Shown here one piece after another: positions 18,707 through 26,278 of a stretch of DNA of 35,018 nt (position 1 is its first letter; every line of letters begins with the position of its first letter). Under the pieces are notes generated by a model that made no database searches, was not told the DNA's origin, and saw nothing but the letters and a program-made list of their open reading frames with translations. The translations under genes were made by a program, and so were the position numbers. Source of the DNA: Polaromonas sp. (lineage in GTDB: Bacteria; Pseudomonadota; Gammaproteobacteria; Burkholderiales; Burkholderiaceae_C); contig JANXTM010000227.1 of assembly GCA_025352405.1 (NCBI GenBank), forward strand, positions 1 to 35,018, given 5' to 3'.

Positions 18707-19893
18707 GGCGACAGGCGCTGATTGCAGGCGGCGGTATTGGCGGGCTGGCTATGGCCCTGGCGGCCCCGCGTGCCGACTGGAATGTTCAGGTGTTTGAGCG
18801 GGCAGCGGAATTTCAGGAAGTCGGAGCGGGCATCCAGCTCGGCCCGAATGTGGTCAAGGTGTTGCACCAGTGGGGTCTGGCAGATGTCCTGCGCGGTGTG
18901 GCGGCTTTCCCGGAGTTTTTGCAGGTGCGTGGTGCGGTGTCGGGCGATGTGCTGGGCACTCTACGTTTGGGCGGCGTGATGGCTGCGCGCTACGGCGCCC
19001 CTTACGCCACTGTGCATCGCGCTGACCTGCATGGCTTGCTGCTGGAGGCGGTGCAACAACACACGGGTGCCAAGCTGCATTTGGCGCAGCCATTGGAAAG
19101 CTTTCACCAGACCCCGCAGGCTGTGACCGTCCGTAGCGCTGACGGCTTGAGCATTCCGGGCGATGTATTGATAGGTGCCGATGGGTTGTGGAGCACGACG
19201 CGCCAGCAGTTGCTGGGTGACGGTCCACCCGGGCGTACCGGCCACTTGGCCTACCGGGCCTTGGTGCCACAAACCACGTTGCCCGAACACCTGCGCAGCC
19301 AAAACGTCACCGTCTGGCTAGGCGCGCGCATGCACATCGTGCACTACCCAGTGCGCGGTGGGGCCTGGCTTAACGTGGTGGCCATCGTGCATGGCGACGC
19401 TGGCAGCGCTGCCGACACCTGGGACCACAGCGCGCACGCGGCAGACCTGGCCGCCGCACTGGCGGGCAGCCACGCCACGCTGCAAGACCTTGTGGGTGCC
19501 ATAGCCAGCTGGCGACTCTGGCCTGTGTGTGACCGTGCGCCCATGCAGGGCGCCTACCAGCACGGGTTGGGCCGGGTCGCCTTGCTGGGCGATGCGGCCC
19601 ATCCCATGCGCCCCTACCTGGCGCAGGGCGCGGGCATGGCGATAGAAGATGCTGCAGAGCTGGGTGGTTTGCTGGCCTCAGCAACTGGTGGTGACGCTGC
19701 GGTGCCCAGGCTGCTGCAGCGTTACGCTGCCAACCGCTGGCAACGCAACGCACGGGTGCAGGCGAGGGCGTTACGCAACGGGCGGATTTTTCATGCGCAG
19801 GGGCTGCTGCGCTGGGGACGTGACGCGGCCATGAAATTATTGGGCGAAAAGCTGCTTGATATGCCGTGGCTATACGGCGGTGGCAGTCACTGA
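18703..19893 (+). CDS. FAD-dependent aromatic-ring monooxygenase
   Basis: A 396-residue single-component flavoprotein hydroxylase of the PHBH/salicylate hydroxylase/UbiH group. Seen: the N-terminal FAD motif [12 protein letters not shown] (G-x-G-x-x-G), the conserved acidic end of the second strand [20 protein letters not shown], the DG motif [13 protein letters not shown] near residue 160 (FAD/NADPH), and the GD motif [20 protein letters not shown] near residue 290. [11 protein letters not shown] is also typical of salicylate or 3-hydroxybenzoate hydroxylases. The family suggests an aromatic acid or a similar ring as substrate with NAD(P)H and O2, but the substrate cannot be fixed. No ring-cleavage genes are nearby. 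The start overlaps the acnA stop by 4 bases, an unexpected partner for an aconitase. Confidence 0.9.
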   Translation: MRRQALIAGGGIGGLAMALAAPRADWNVQVFERAAEFQEVGAGIQLGPNVVKVLHQWGLADVLRGVAAFPEFLQVRGAVSGDVLGTLRLGGVMAARYGAPYATVHRADLHGLLLEAVQQHTGAKLHLAQPLESFHQTPQAVTVRSADGLSIPGDVLIGADGLWSTTRQQLLGDGPPGRTGHLAYRALVPQTTLPEHLRSQNVTVWLGARMHIVHYPVRGGAWLNVVAIVHGDAGSAADTWDHSAHAADLAAALAGSHATLQDLVGAIASWRLWPVCDRAPMQGAYQHGLGRVALLGDAAHPMRPYLAQGAGMAIEDAAELGGLLASATGGDAAVPRLLQRYAANRWQRNARVQARALRNGRIFHAQGLLRWGRDAAMKLLGEKLLDMPWLYGGGSH

Positions 19894-19965
19894 CAGCCGC
19901 TGGCAATCGCCGACACCCACTGCATGAGCCTCGACGTTATTGCCGCAGCGCAGGAACCCCTATAG

Positions 19966-20877
19966 TTACGGCTTCGGAATCAGTGCCTTCGCTTGCAGCG
20001 CGACATCGCGGTGCGTGGCAAACCAGACATCGGGCTTGCTCTTCATGTGGCTTATGAGCTCTTCAAGAATGAACATACGTGAACGGTAGCCAATGACGTG
20101 CGGGTGCATGGTCAGCAGAAACAGGCCGCCTTCTGCGTACGCCTGGTCGAACTCGCGACGAAAAATATCCAGCACGGTCGTGGGGGCGGTGTAAGGCCGC
20201 AGGGCTTGAAATCGGTTCATGTTGAAGTAAACCGCGTCGTCGCGAATCCACTCCACTGGCAGCTCGACAATTCCGGTGGGCTCGCCAGCCTCGTCCAGCT
20301 CGTAGGGGTCATCGTCTGCCATCAACGACGAGTCATACAACAAGCCCATCTCGCGCTGTATTGCAAGCGTGGCAGGTGAAAAGTCCCAGGACGGTGTGCG
20401 CATACCGACGGGCCGAACGCCGGTGATGTCGGTCAAGGTGTCGGAGGCACGCAGGTGCAGCTCGCGCTCGTCTTTTTCAGGCAGGATGGAATTAAGTTCG
20501 TGAATCCATCCATGCAGCCCGATCTCGTGCCCTTCTGCAATGACGCGGCGTTGCTCGTCGGGGTAGAGCAAGGCGGCAACGGCAGGTACAAAAAAAGTCG
20601 CTGGCACCTGGCTGCGCTGCAGCAGCTCCAGAATGCGCGGAACACCCACCCGGCTGCCGTACTGGCCCCAGGACATCCGGCCAATCGAACGGCCGCCATC
20701 GCGCAATTCATTGGTTTCGTGGTCGCTGTCAAATGACAGCGCAACCGCGCAGCGTGCACCACCCGGCCACACCTTCGGACGCAGGCTGCGACCAGCGCGT
20801 ACCTGGTTGACGCGGCGACGCCACTCTTCTTCGGGCCAGGTCCAGGGTTCGGCATCGCGCGGTAGGGCATCGGTCAT
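19966..20877 (-). CDS. PuuE/HpPgdA-like polysaccharide deacetylase-family hydrolase
   Basis: A 303-residue NodB-fold protein. The N-terminal extension (residues 1-40) and the motif ALSFDSDHETNELRDGG (D50, D52) are typical of the subgroup holding PuuE allantoinase, Helicobacter PgdA and the cyclic imide hydrolases of Pseudomonas, rather than chitin deacetylases. Metal-site histidines H122 and H126 are in GLHGWIHEL; RTPSWDFSPATL and a C-terminal LLTMHPHVIGYRSR complete the set. The ATG at 20877 is chosen because GGAGG lies just ahead of it within the end of the upstream ATPase gene; longer versions of the frame overlap that gene. It is the last gene of the minus-strand transport operon (4-base gap), so it very probably acts on the imported compound. 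Hydrolysis of a cyclic amide or imide is my inference from family and length (cyclic imide hydrolases are about 290 residues). Confidence 0.85.
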   Translation of the reverse strand: MTDALPRDAEPWTWPEEEWRRRVNQVRAGRSLRPKVWPGGARCAVALSFDSDHETNELRDGGRSIGRMSWGQYGSRVGVPRILELLQRSQVPATFFVPAVAALLYPDEQRRVIAEGHEIGLHGWIHELNSILPEKDERELHLRASDTLTDITGVRPVGMRTPSWDFSPATLAIQREMGLLYDSSLMADDDPYELDEAGEPTGIVELPVEWIRDDAVYFNMNRFQALRPYTAPTTVLDIFRREFDQAYAEGGLFLLTMHPHVIGYRSRMFILEELISHMKSKPDVWFATHRDVALQAKALIPKP

Positions 20878-20881
20878 CGGA

Positions 20882-21877
20882 TTAGCCTCCAAGTGGGAAA
20901 TGACAAGCCGCTTCGCGCTGATCGCCTGACGGGCGCAACACGGGCAACTCTTTTTTGCAGCGCTCTTGCGCATAGGCACAACGCTGGTGAAATGCGCAAC
21001 CGCTCGGCGGGTTGATCGGTGACGGCAGCTCGCCCCTGATGGGTCGGATATCCTGCGCTGGCGCACCATCGGCCGCCAGACGCGGTGCGCTGTCGAGCAG
21101 GGCGCGGGTATAGGGGTGACGTGGGGTGTTGAAAATGTCTTCGGTCCGCCCGGTTTCTACAATTCGCCCCAGGTACATCATGGCCACGCGGTCGCTGACG
21201 TGGCGCACCACGCTCAGGTCATGGCTGATGAACAGCATGGTCAAGTTCAAATCGCGGCGCAGCTGCAAAAACAAGTTGATGATTTGCGCCTGTATCGACA
21301 CGTCAAGCGATGCCACTGGTTCGTCGCAAACCAGTGCGTCGGGCCGCATGGCGAGTGCGCGCGCAATCGCCACCCGCTGGCGCTGGCCGCCCGAAAACTG
21401 GTGCGGAAATCGTTGCGCCGCTGCTGCGTCAAGACCCACGGCCTCCAGCCATCGTGTCACGTCGGCGGCGCTGTCAGCCCGTGTGATCAGGCCGTGCGCC
21501 AATGGGCCTTCCGAGATCGTGTCGCCCACGCGCATGCGCGGATTAAGTGACGCGAACGGGTCCTGGAACACCATTTGAATACGTGTGGTGTGCTTCCTGC
21601 CGTTCGACATGACGGGTGCCGCGTCAATGTCTGCCTGGCCGCTGGTGGCCGTGAGAATGCCCGCCGCCACCCGCCCCAAGGTGGACTTGCCGCAACCCGA
21701 CTCGCCCACCAGGCCCAGCGTTTCGCCCTTGGCGATCTGAAGCGATACGTTTTCAACTGCGTGGACCACGGTGGCGTGGGCCTTTGAGCCTGTCAATCGT
21801 TTGGCCAGTCGTTCAGTTAACGAGGGTGATGAGGTGAAGCGGCGCGTGATGCCCGCAAGACGGATGAAGTCTGTCAT
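20882..21877 (-). CDS. DppF/OppF-type ABC transporter ATP-binding protein
   Basis: A 331-residue ATPase, second of the pair in the peptide/nickel importer family. Walker A GLVGESGCGKSTLGR, signature FSGGQRQRVAIARALA, Walker B ALVCDEPVASLDVS and switch His region MLFISHDLSVVRHVSD are all present. The C-terminal extension RGELPSPINPPSGCAFHQRC, with a Cys-rich tail (CAYAQERCKKELP), is the oligo/dipeptide transporter signature that binds a small Fe-S-like or structural site. The ATG at 21877 overlaps the previous gene's stop by 4 bases and has AAGGA upstream; a longer frame exists but is unlikely. It works with the DppD-type partner at 21874-22863 and the permeases upstream. Confidence 0.95.
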   Translation of the reverse strand: MTDFIRLAGITRRFTSSPSLTERLAKRLTGSKAHATVVHAVENVSLQIAKGETLGLVGESGCGKSTLGRVAAGILTATSGQADIDAAPVMSNGRKHTTRIQMVFQDPFASLNPRMRVGDTISEGPLAHGLITRADSAADVTRWLEAVGLDAAAAQRFPHQFSGGQRQRVAIARALAMRPDALVCDEPVASLDVSIQAQIINLFLQLRRDLNLTMLFISHDLSVVRHVSDRVAMMYLGRIVETGRTEDIFNTPRHPYTRALLDSAPRLAADGAPAQDIRPIRGELPSPINPPSGCAFHQRCAYAQERCKKELPVLRPSGDQREAACHFPLGG

Positions 21878-22863
21878 GGCTGTCCTTGCGCCGCAGCAAG
21901 TGCTTGCATGGGGTGGTGGCAACGCCAGGTACGCGCCGCCTCAAAAGTCTGTTCAGGCGCCGTGCTGCAGACAGCGCTGGCATAGGCGCAGCGCGCCCTG
22001 AAGGCACAACCTGACGGCAAGTTGGTGAGTGAAGGTGTTGCGCCCGGTATCTGCACCAGGTCGCGCCCCGGTGCCGCGCGCGAGGGCATGCTGTCAATCA
22101 AGCCGCGCGTATAGGGGTGGCGTGGCCGCTGAAGCACTTCTGCGGTCGGTCCTTCTTCAATGATCCGGCCTGCGTACATCACCAGCAGCCGCGAGGCCAG
22201 CACCGATACAGTGGCCAGATCGTGGCTAATCCAGAGCAGGCCTACACCGGCGTCGCGTACCAGGGTTTTCATTTCGACCAAAATTTGTGCCTGTATCGAC
22301 ACGTCCAGGGCGGTGGTCGGTTCGTCGCAGATGACCAGCGCCGGGTTATTGAGAAACGCAATGGCAATGGCTACGCGCTGGCGCATGCCGCCCGACAACT
22401 CGTGGGGATAGGCATCGAGCCGTCGCTCCGGATCTGGAATACCGACCCTGGCCAGCGCTTTGAGCGAGCGCTGCCGCATCTCGCCCACGCTTGGCTTGCC
22501 GTGCGCCAGCATCGCCAATTGCATTTGTGCCGATACCCTTAGAACAGCGTTCAGCGTGCTCATGGGGTCCTGGAACACCATGGCAACGCGGCGGCCACGC
22601 AGGGTGCGCAGGCGCGCATGTGGCATGCCGATCAGTTCTTCCCCATCAAGTCTGACGGAGCCTGCCGCGATGCGGCCGGGTGGGTCAATCAGGCCAAGGA
22701 TGGAATAACCGGTGACGCTCTTGCCAGAGCCCGATTCGCCCACCAAGCCGACGATCTCGCCCGCAGCCACATTGAAGGACACGCCATCAACGGCTTTTGC
22801 GAGGCCGGCACGCGTTGAAAAATGGGTGGCGAGGTCGCACACCTGTAGCAAGGTGGCGCTCAT
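21874..22863 (-). CDS. DppD/OppD-type ABC transporter ATP-binding protein
   Basis: A 329-residue ATPase, first of the heterodimeric pair. Walker A GLVGESGSGKSVTGYSILGL (the SVT variant is typical of DppD/OppD), signature LSGGMRQRVAIAIAFLNNP, Walker B LVICDEPTTALDVS, and the C-terminal PSLTNLPSGCAFRARCAYAS motif of the peptide-transporter subfamily. Its start and stop both overlap neighbours by 4 bases (ATGA with dppC-like upstream and dppF-like downstream), so the four transporter genes are a single coupled unit. It powers uptake through the permease pair encoded upstream. Confidence 0.95.
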   Translation of the reverse strand: MSATLLQVCDLATHFSTRAGLAKAVDGVSFNVAAGEIVGLVGESGSGKSVTGYSILGLIDPPGRIAAGSVRLDGEELIGMPHARLRTLRGRRVAMVFQDPMSTLNAVLRVSAQMQLAMLAHGKPSVGEMRQRSLKALARVGIPDPERRLDAYPHELSGGMRQRVAIAIAFLNNPALVICDEPTTALDVSIQAQILVEMKTLVRDAGVGLLWISHDLATVSVLASRLLVMYAGRIIEEGPTAEVLQRPRHPYTRGLIDSMPSRAAPGRDLVQIPGATPSLTNLPSGCAFRARCAYASAVCSTAPEQTFEAARTWRCHHPMQALAAAQGQP

Positions 22864-23762
22864 CGCTTGAGCCTCGGGTTGAGCTGATCGCGTATCTGGT
22901 CGCCAACCAGGTTGATGGCGACGATCAACACAATCAAGGCCACTCCAGGATAAATTGAAATCCAGTAGCGGCCCGACAGCATGTACTGGAAACCGTTGGC
23001 AATCAACATGCCCAATGACGGCTCTGATACCGGCATGCCGAGTCCAAGAAAAGATAGCGTGGCCTCCAGCGCAATCGAGTTGGCGATCTGTACTGTGGCG
23101 ACCACTATCAAGGGGGGCAGGCAGTTGGGCAGCACATGCCGAAAGGCGACCCGGGCCGAGCTCAAAGGCGTGGACAGTGCGGCTTCAACATAGTCCTTGG
23201 AGCGCTCGGCGCTGGCCGCACCATGCGCGGTGCGCGCGAAATAGGCGTATTGTGCCGTTACCAGCGCGGCGATCAGTTGCCATTTCCCCTGGCCTAGCAA
23301 GGCAGCCAGAACCAGTGCCAGCAGGATGGCTGGAAACGACAGTTGCAAGTCAATGATGCGCATGATCAGCGTCTCAATCCGTCCGCCGACAAAGCCCGCC
23401 AGCGTCCCCAGCGATGCGCCCAGCGAGAACGCAATAACGCCAGCTATCAGCCCGACCTGAAGCGATATGCGCAAGCCATACAAAATGGCGGAATATAAAT
23501 CGCGGCCCTGGGCATCAGTGCCAAGCCAGTGGGTAAAACCAGTGCTGCCAACATAACCGGGCGGTCGGCGCGCATCGGTCAGTACCAGCTTGGCCAAGTC
23601 GTAGGGGTCTTGCGGCGTAATCAAAGGCGCGGCAAGCGCCAGCAAAATAATCAGGCCCAGCACGGCAACAGCCGCGACGGCGACCCGGCTTTCAGCAAAC
23701 TCGCTTAGAAAAATCCTGAGCGGACTCATGACCATGACGGGGGAGGGCGAGCTGTTCATCAT
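22860..23762 (-). CDS. DppC/OppC-type ABC transporter permease
   Basis: A 300-residue inner-membrane permease. It has a cytoplasmic N-terminal helix, a first membrane segment (VAAVAVLGLIILLALAAPL), the conserved periplasmic motif THWLGTDAQGRDLYSAILYG of DppC/OppC proteins, and five further membrane segments with the EAA-like loop VEAALSTPLSSARVAFRHVLPN that docks on the ATPases. The start M-M-N-S-S overlaps the dppB-like stop (23759-23761). It pairs with the 23759-24733 permease to form the pore. Confidence 0.94.
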   Translation of the reverse strand: MMNSSPSPVMVMSPLRIFLSEFAESRVAVAAVAVLGLIILLALAAPLITPQDPYDLAKLVLTDARRPPGYVGSTGFTHWLGTDAQGRDLYSAILYGLRISLQVGLIAGVIAFSLGASLGTLAGFVGGRIETLIMRIIDLQLSFPAILLALVLAALLGQGKWQLIAALVTAQYAYFARTAHGAASAERSKDYVEAALSTPLSSARVAFRHVLPNCLPPLIVVATVQIANSIALEATLSFLGLGMPVSEPSLGMLIANGFQYMLSGRYWISIYPGVALIVLIVAINLVGDQIRDQLNPRLKR

Positions 23763-24733
23763 GAGGTTTTACGCGCACGAAGGCGCGGATCAAGGGCGGC
23801 GTAAGCAATGTCGACGGTGAGATTGATCGTGATGAAAAGCAGTGCTACCAGCATCAGGTAGGCGACCATCACGGGCCGGTCCAGCGTAGAGATGGAATCA
23901 ATGATCAGCTTGCCGACCCCTGGCCAGGAAAAAATGGTTTCAGTGACCACCGCAAACGCCAGCGTTGAGCCAAACTCCAGGCCAAACACAGTGACCAGTG
24001 GGATGGCAATCAGGCGCAGCACGTGGCGGCTCAAAATCGTCCATTCACTTTCACCCGCTGCGCGTGCAAAACGCACCGTATCGGTCAGCATGACTTCACG
24101 CGTGCCGGCGCGCGCTAGCCGAATCAGCAGCGCCAGCTTGAACAACGCCAGGTTGATAGATGGCAGCAGCATGTGTTTCAGGCCATTGGGGGTTAAAAAA
24201 CTCCACTCAACGCCAAACAGCGAGATCGTTTCACCGCGCCCCCCGGCTGGCAATATACCGAGGTTAACGGCAAACGTGAAAATCAGAATCAGCCCGATCC
24301 AGAACGTGGGCACGGAGAACCCGAGTACGGAAATCGCCATGATTGTTTTTGACGACAGCGCATCTGGCGCGTAACCCGCATACATGCCTAGTGGCACGCC
24401 AATAAGTGCGGCACCCAGCACCGCAGCCAGGGTTATTTCAAGCGTGGCGGGCAGGCGTGACAAGATCAGGTCCAGCACCGGCATGTTGTAGACAAAAGAC
24501 CGGCCAAAATCACCGCGCACCAGTTTTTCCAAAAACGTGAGGTACTGCCGCCACAGCGGCTGATCAAAACCATAGGCGCGAATCGTCTGCTCTCTGATTT
24601 GCTGCGTGACGTCGGGGGAGATCATCACGTCGATCGGGTTGCCAACGGCGTAAACGCCAACGAACACCATCAGTGAAATGATCAGCATCACCACGAGGGC
24701 TTGCAGCAGGCGCGGGATAAGGAACGCAAGCAC
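23759..24733 (-). CDS. DppB/OppB-type ABC transporter permease
   Basis: A 324-residue inner-membrane permease. It begins with the diagnostic N-terminal helix MLAFLIPRLLQALVVMLIIS, then GFDQPLWRQYLTFLEKLVRGDFGRS-type sequence (residues about 54-78), and has the EAA loop DTVRFARAAGESEWTILSRHV plus five or six membrane segments ending ITINLTVDIAYAALDPRLR. It starts with GTG at 24733, 5 bases after the creatininase-family stop, and overlaps the dppC-like gene by 4 bases. The tight packing with an amidohydrolase ahead of it argues for one uptake-and-hydrolysis unit. Confidence 0.94.
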   Translation of the reverse strand: MLAFLIPRLLQALVVMLIISLMVFVGVYAVGNPIDVMISPDVTQQIREQTIRAYGFDQPLWRQYLTFLEKLVRGDFGRSFVYNMPVLDLILSRLPATLEITLAAVLGAALIGVPLGMYAGYAPDALSSKTIMAISVLGFSVPTFWIGLILIFTFAVNLGILPAGGRGETISLFGVEWSFLTPNGLKHMLLPSINLALFKLALLIRLARAGTREVMLTDTVRFARAAGESEWTILSRHVLRLIAIPLVTVFGLEFGSTLAFAVVTETIFSWPGVGKLIIDSISTLDRPVMVAYLMLVALLFITINLTVDIAYAALDPRLRARKTS

Positions 24734-24738
24734 GGGCG

Positions 24739-25440
24739 CTAGTCCCAGTCGTTGGAAATGATGGCCCGGGTTTCAGCGACAGCCACCTCCCAGAGTGCGG
24801 TCATGTCGGCATCCGTGCGCTGGTAGTGGCCGCCAAAATTACCGTCGCCAATCAGGATTTTCTTCGCGCCAGGATCAATGCGCTGGTAGCGCGCCAGGTC
24901 AATCATGGGTTTGGGTTGGGTGGGGGGCGCCACGCCGCGCACGCGAGTGGATGGGAAGTTTTCCATCCATGAGGCGTGTGAGGCCACTGGGTCGATGGCC
25001 TTGACTTTGGCCATGGTTTGCGGCGCACTCCACCAGTTGTGCCACTTGACTTGAACACCGCGATTTTTGTCCAACCACTCCAGAATAGCACCGTGCGCAG
25101 GCCCATTTCCGCCATGCCCGTTGACGATCACGATTTGTCGAAATCCACTGCGCACCATGCCGTCAAGCACGTCACACATCAGCGCACACAGGGTTGAAAG
25201 CCGCAGCGTCACCGTTCCGGCGTAGTCTACAAAGCTGGGCGTGAAGCCGTAGTTGATGACCGGAAACACCGGCACACACAGCGCCTCTGCCGCTTCCACT
25301 GCCACCTGCTCGGACAAGATGGCGTCTACGCACAGACTCAGTTGGGCGTGTTGCTCAAGGGAGCCTATTGGAAGGACGGCCCGGCGGTCTTGCAACACAT
25401 GCTGTTCGACCTGCATCCAGTTCATTTCAGAAATACGCAT
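24739..25440 (-). CDS. Creatininase-family amidohydrolase
   Basis: A 233-residue metal-dependent amidohydrolase of the creatininase family, which opens or cleaves amide bonds of small molecules (creatinine, formamidopyrimidines, mycofactocin precursor). Metal-site segment LPIGSLEQHAQLSLCVDAI keeps E29, H31 and D39, and IVIVNGHGGNGPAH (residues 103-116) is the second signature. Two positions differ from most members: the usual E-Q-H-G-x-H-L-P run is A-Q-L-S here, and the segment GFTPSFVDYAGTVTL lacks the usual His before F-P-G-T. These changes suggest a substrate different from creatinine. It sits between the MarR regulator (12-base gap) and the importer genes (5-base gap). Confidence 0.88.
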   Translation of the reverse strand: MRISEMNWMQVEQHVLQDRRAVLPIGSLEQHAQLSLCVDAILSEQVAVEAAEALCVPVFPVINYGFTPSFVDYAGTVTLRLSTLCALMCDVLDGMVRSGFRQIVIVNGHGGNGPAHGAILEWLDKNRGVQVKWHNWWSAPQTMAKVKAIDPVASHASWMENFPSTRVRGVAPPTQPKPMIDLARYQRIDPGAKKILIGDGNFGGHYQRTDADMTALWEVAVAETRAIISNDWD

Positions 25441-25452
25441 GGTGGTGATCTT

Positions 25453-26022
25453 TCAGAGAAAGGTTGGGGAGCGCTCTGCGTTCTGGTCGTCTCCGGCACT
25501 GTCAAACATGGCCAGCACAACTTTGGCCATCAGGGCCGACAGTGTTTCCTGCTCTACCAGGCTGAGCGGCGCAAGCATTTCGGCCTCAAGTCCCGCAAAT
25601 TGGGGCATGGCTTCATCCAGCAGTGCACGGCCCTCGGACGTGAGGGTGAGGTTGTGCTGACGGCGATCATTTTCATCTTCATGGCGTTCGATAAAGCCGA
25701 GCTTGGCGATGCGGTTTACCGCACGGCTCAGCGTGTTTTTCGGGAAGGCGGTCGATGCAGCTATTTCACTTGCAGTGACGCCGTCCATCAAGCCGAGGCT
25801 GTAGATCACCACAAACTCGGCCCGCGACAGCCCAAAACGCTCCTCAACCCAGCCATACAGCGGCGTGTTGTAACGCAGACCCAGGTAGTTAAAGCGTGCA
25901 GAAAAGCCGCACGGGTTACGCCAGAGCCTCGCATGGGTGAAGGCGTCTAGACGGTGACGTCCGAGCAGCTTTTCGCCCATGGCGGTCAGGACGGTTGATG
26001 GCGATATATTTACAGTTTCCAT
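25453..26022 (-). CDS. MarR-family transcriptional regulator
   Basis: A 190-residue winged-helix regulator. The MarR core is visible: a dimerisation helix region (RYNTPLYGWVEERFGLSRAEFVVIYSL), recognition helix VTASEIAASTAFPKNTLSRAVNRIAKLGFIER (residues about 90-120), and the wing HEDENDRRQHNLTLTSEGRALLDEA. The ATG at 26022 has GGAA about 10 bases upstream; a longer frame opens with a TTG at 26070 and lacks support. It is the first gene of the minus-strand operon and is divergent from the binding-protein gene at 26279, the classic position for a regulator that controls both arms and itself. An exact inverted repeat overlaps its own ribosome site. The ligand is probably the imported compound or a product (inference). 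Confidence 0.93.
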   Translation of the reverse strand: METVNISPSTVLTAMGEKLLGRHRLDAFTHARLWRNPCGFSARFNYLGLRYNTPLYGWVEERFGLSRAEFVVIYSLGLMDGVTASEIAASTAFPKNTLSRAVNRIAKLGFIERHEDENDRRQHNLTLTSEGRALLDEAMPQFAGLEAEMLAPLSLVEQETLSALMAKVVLAMFDSAGDDQNAERSPTFL

Positions 26023-26026
26023 AGAT

Positions 26027-26042
26027 AGTTCCAAACAGAACT
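26027..26042. promoter_or_regulatory. Candidate MarR operator, site 1
   Basis: AGTTC (26027-26031) and GAACT (26038-26042) are exact inverted repeats around CAAACA. The site covers the region immediately before the marR start, so binding would block its expression. The half AGTTCCAAA recurs at 26186-26194. Confidence 0.5.
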
Positions 26043-26185
26043 GTATTCTCTTTTTAATAAATGGCCACAAGAAAAATAAAAATTAGTTAAAAGTTTTTTT
26101 ATCGCGTATTTACGAGCGTAAACCCTAAATTTTTAAGTAATAACTGAAACTTACAGGAATAAAAAATGTTTTAAATTTAAAAATT

Positions 26186-26228
26186 AGTTCCAAAAGGTAT
26201 TGACTGTCGGACCATGACAGCATTAAAT
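26186..26228 (+). promoter_or_regulatory. Candidate promoter and second operator half-site for the binding-protein operon
   Basis: TTGACT (26200-26205), a 17-base spacer and TTAAAT (26223-26228) form a good sigma-70 promoter 51 bases before the start of the binding-protein gene. AGTTCCAAA at 26186-26194, identical to the left half of site 1, overlaps the upstream edge of the -35 box. The rest of the 256-base divergent gap is very AT-rich (26040-26185) and may hold the minus-strand promoter. Confidence 0.55.
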
Positions 26229-26278
26229 TACCGGCAATAGTCCAGCGGTTCCGCCGGGCCCACACTAGGAGACTCACG

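Noticed and set aside
20878-21069. N-terminal extension of the NodB-fold hydrolase
   Set aside because: It would overlap the preceding ATPase gene by almost 200 bases, has unusual composition, and the ATG at 20877 has a GGAGG site.
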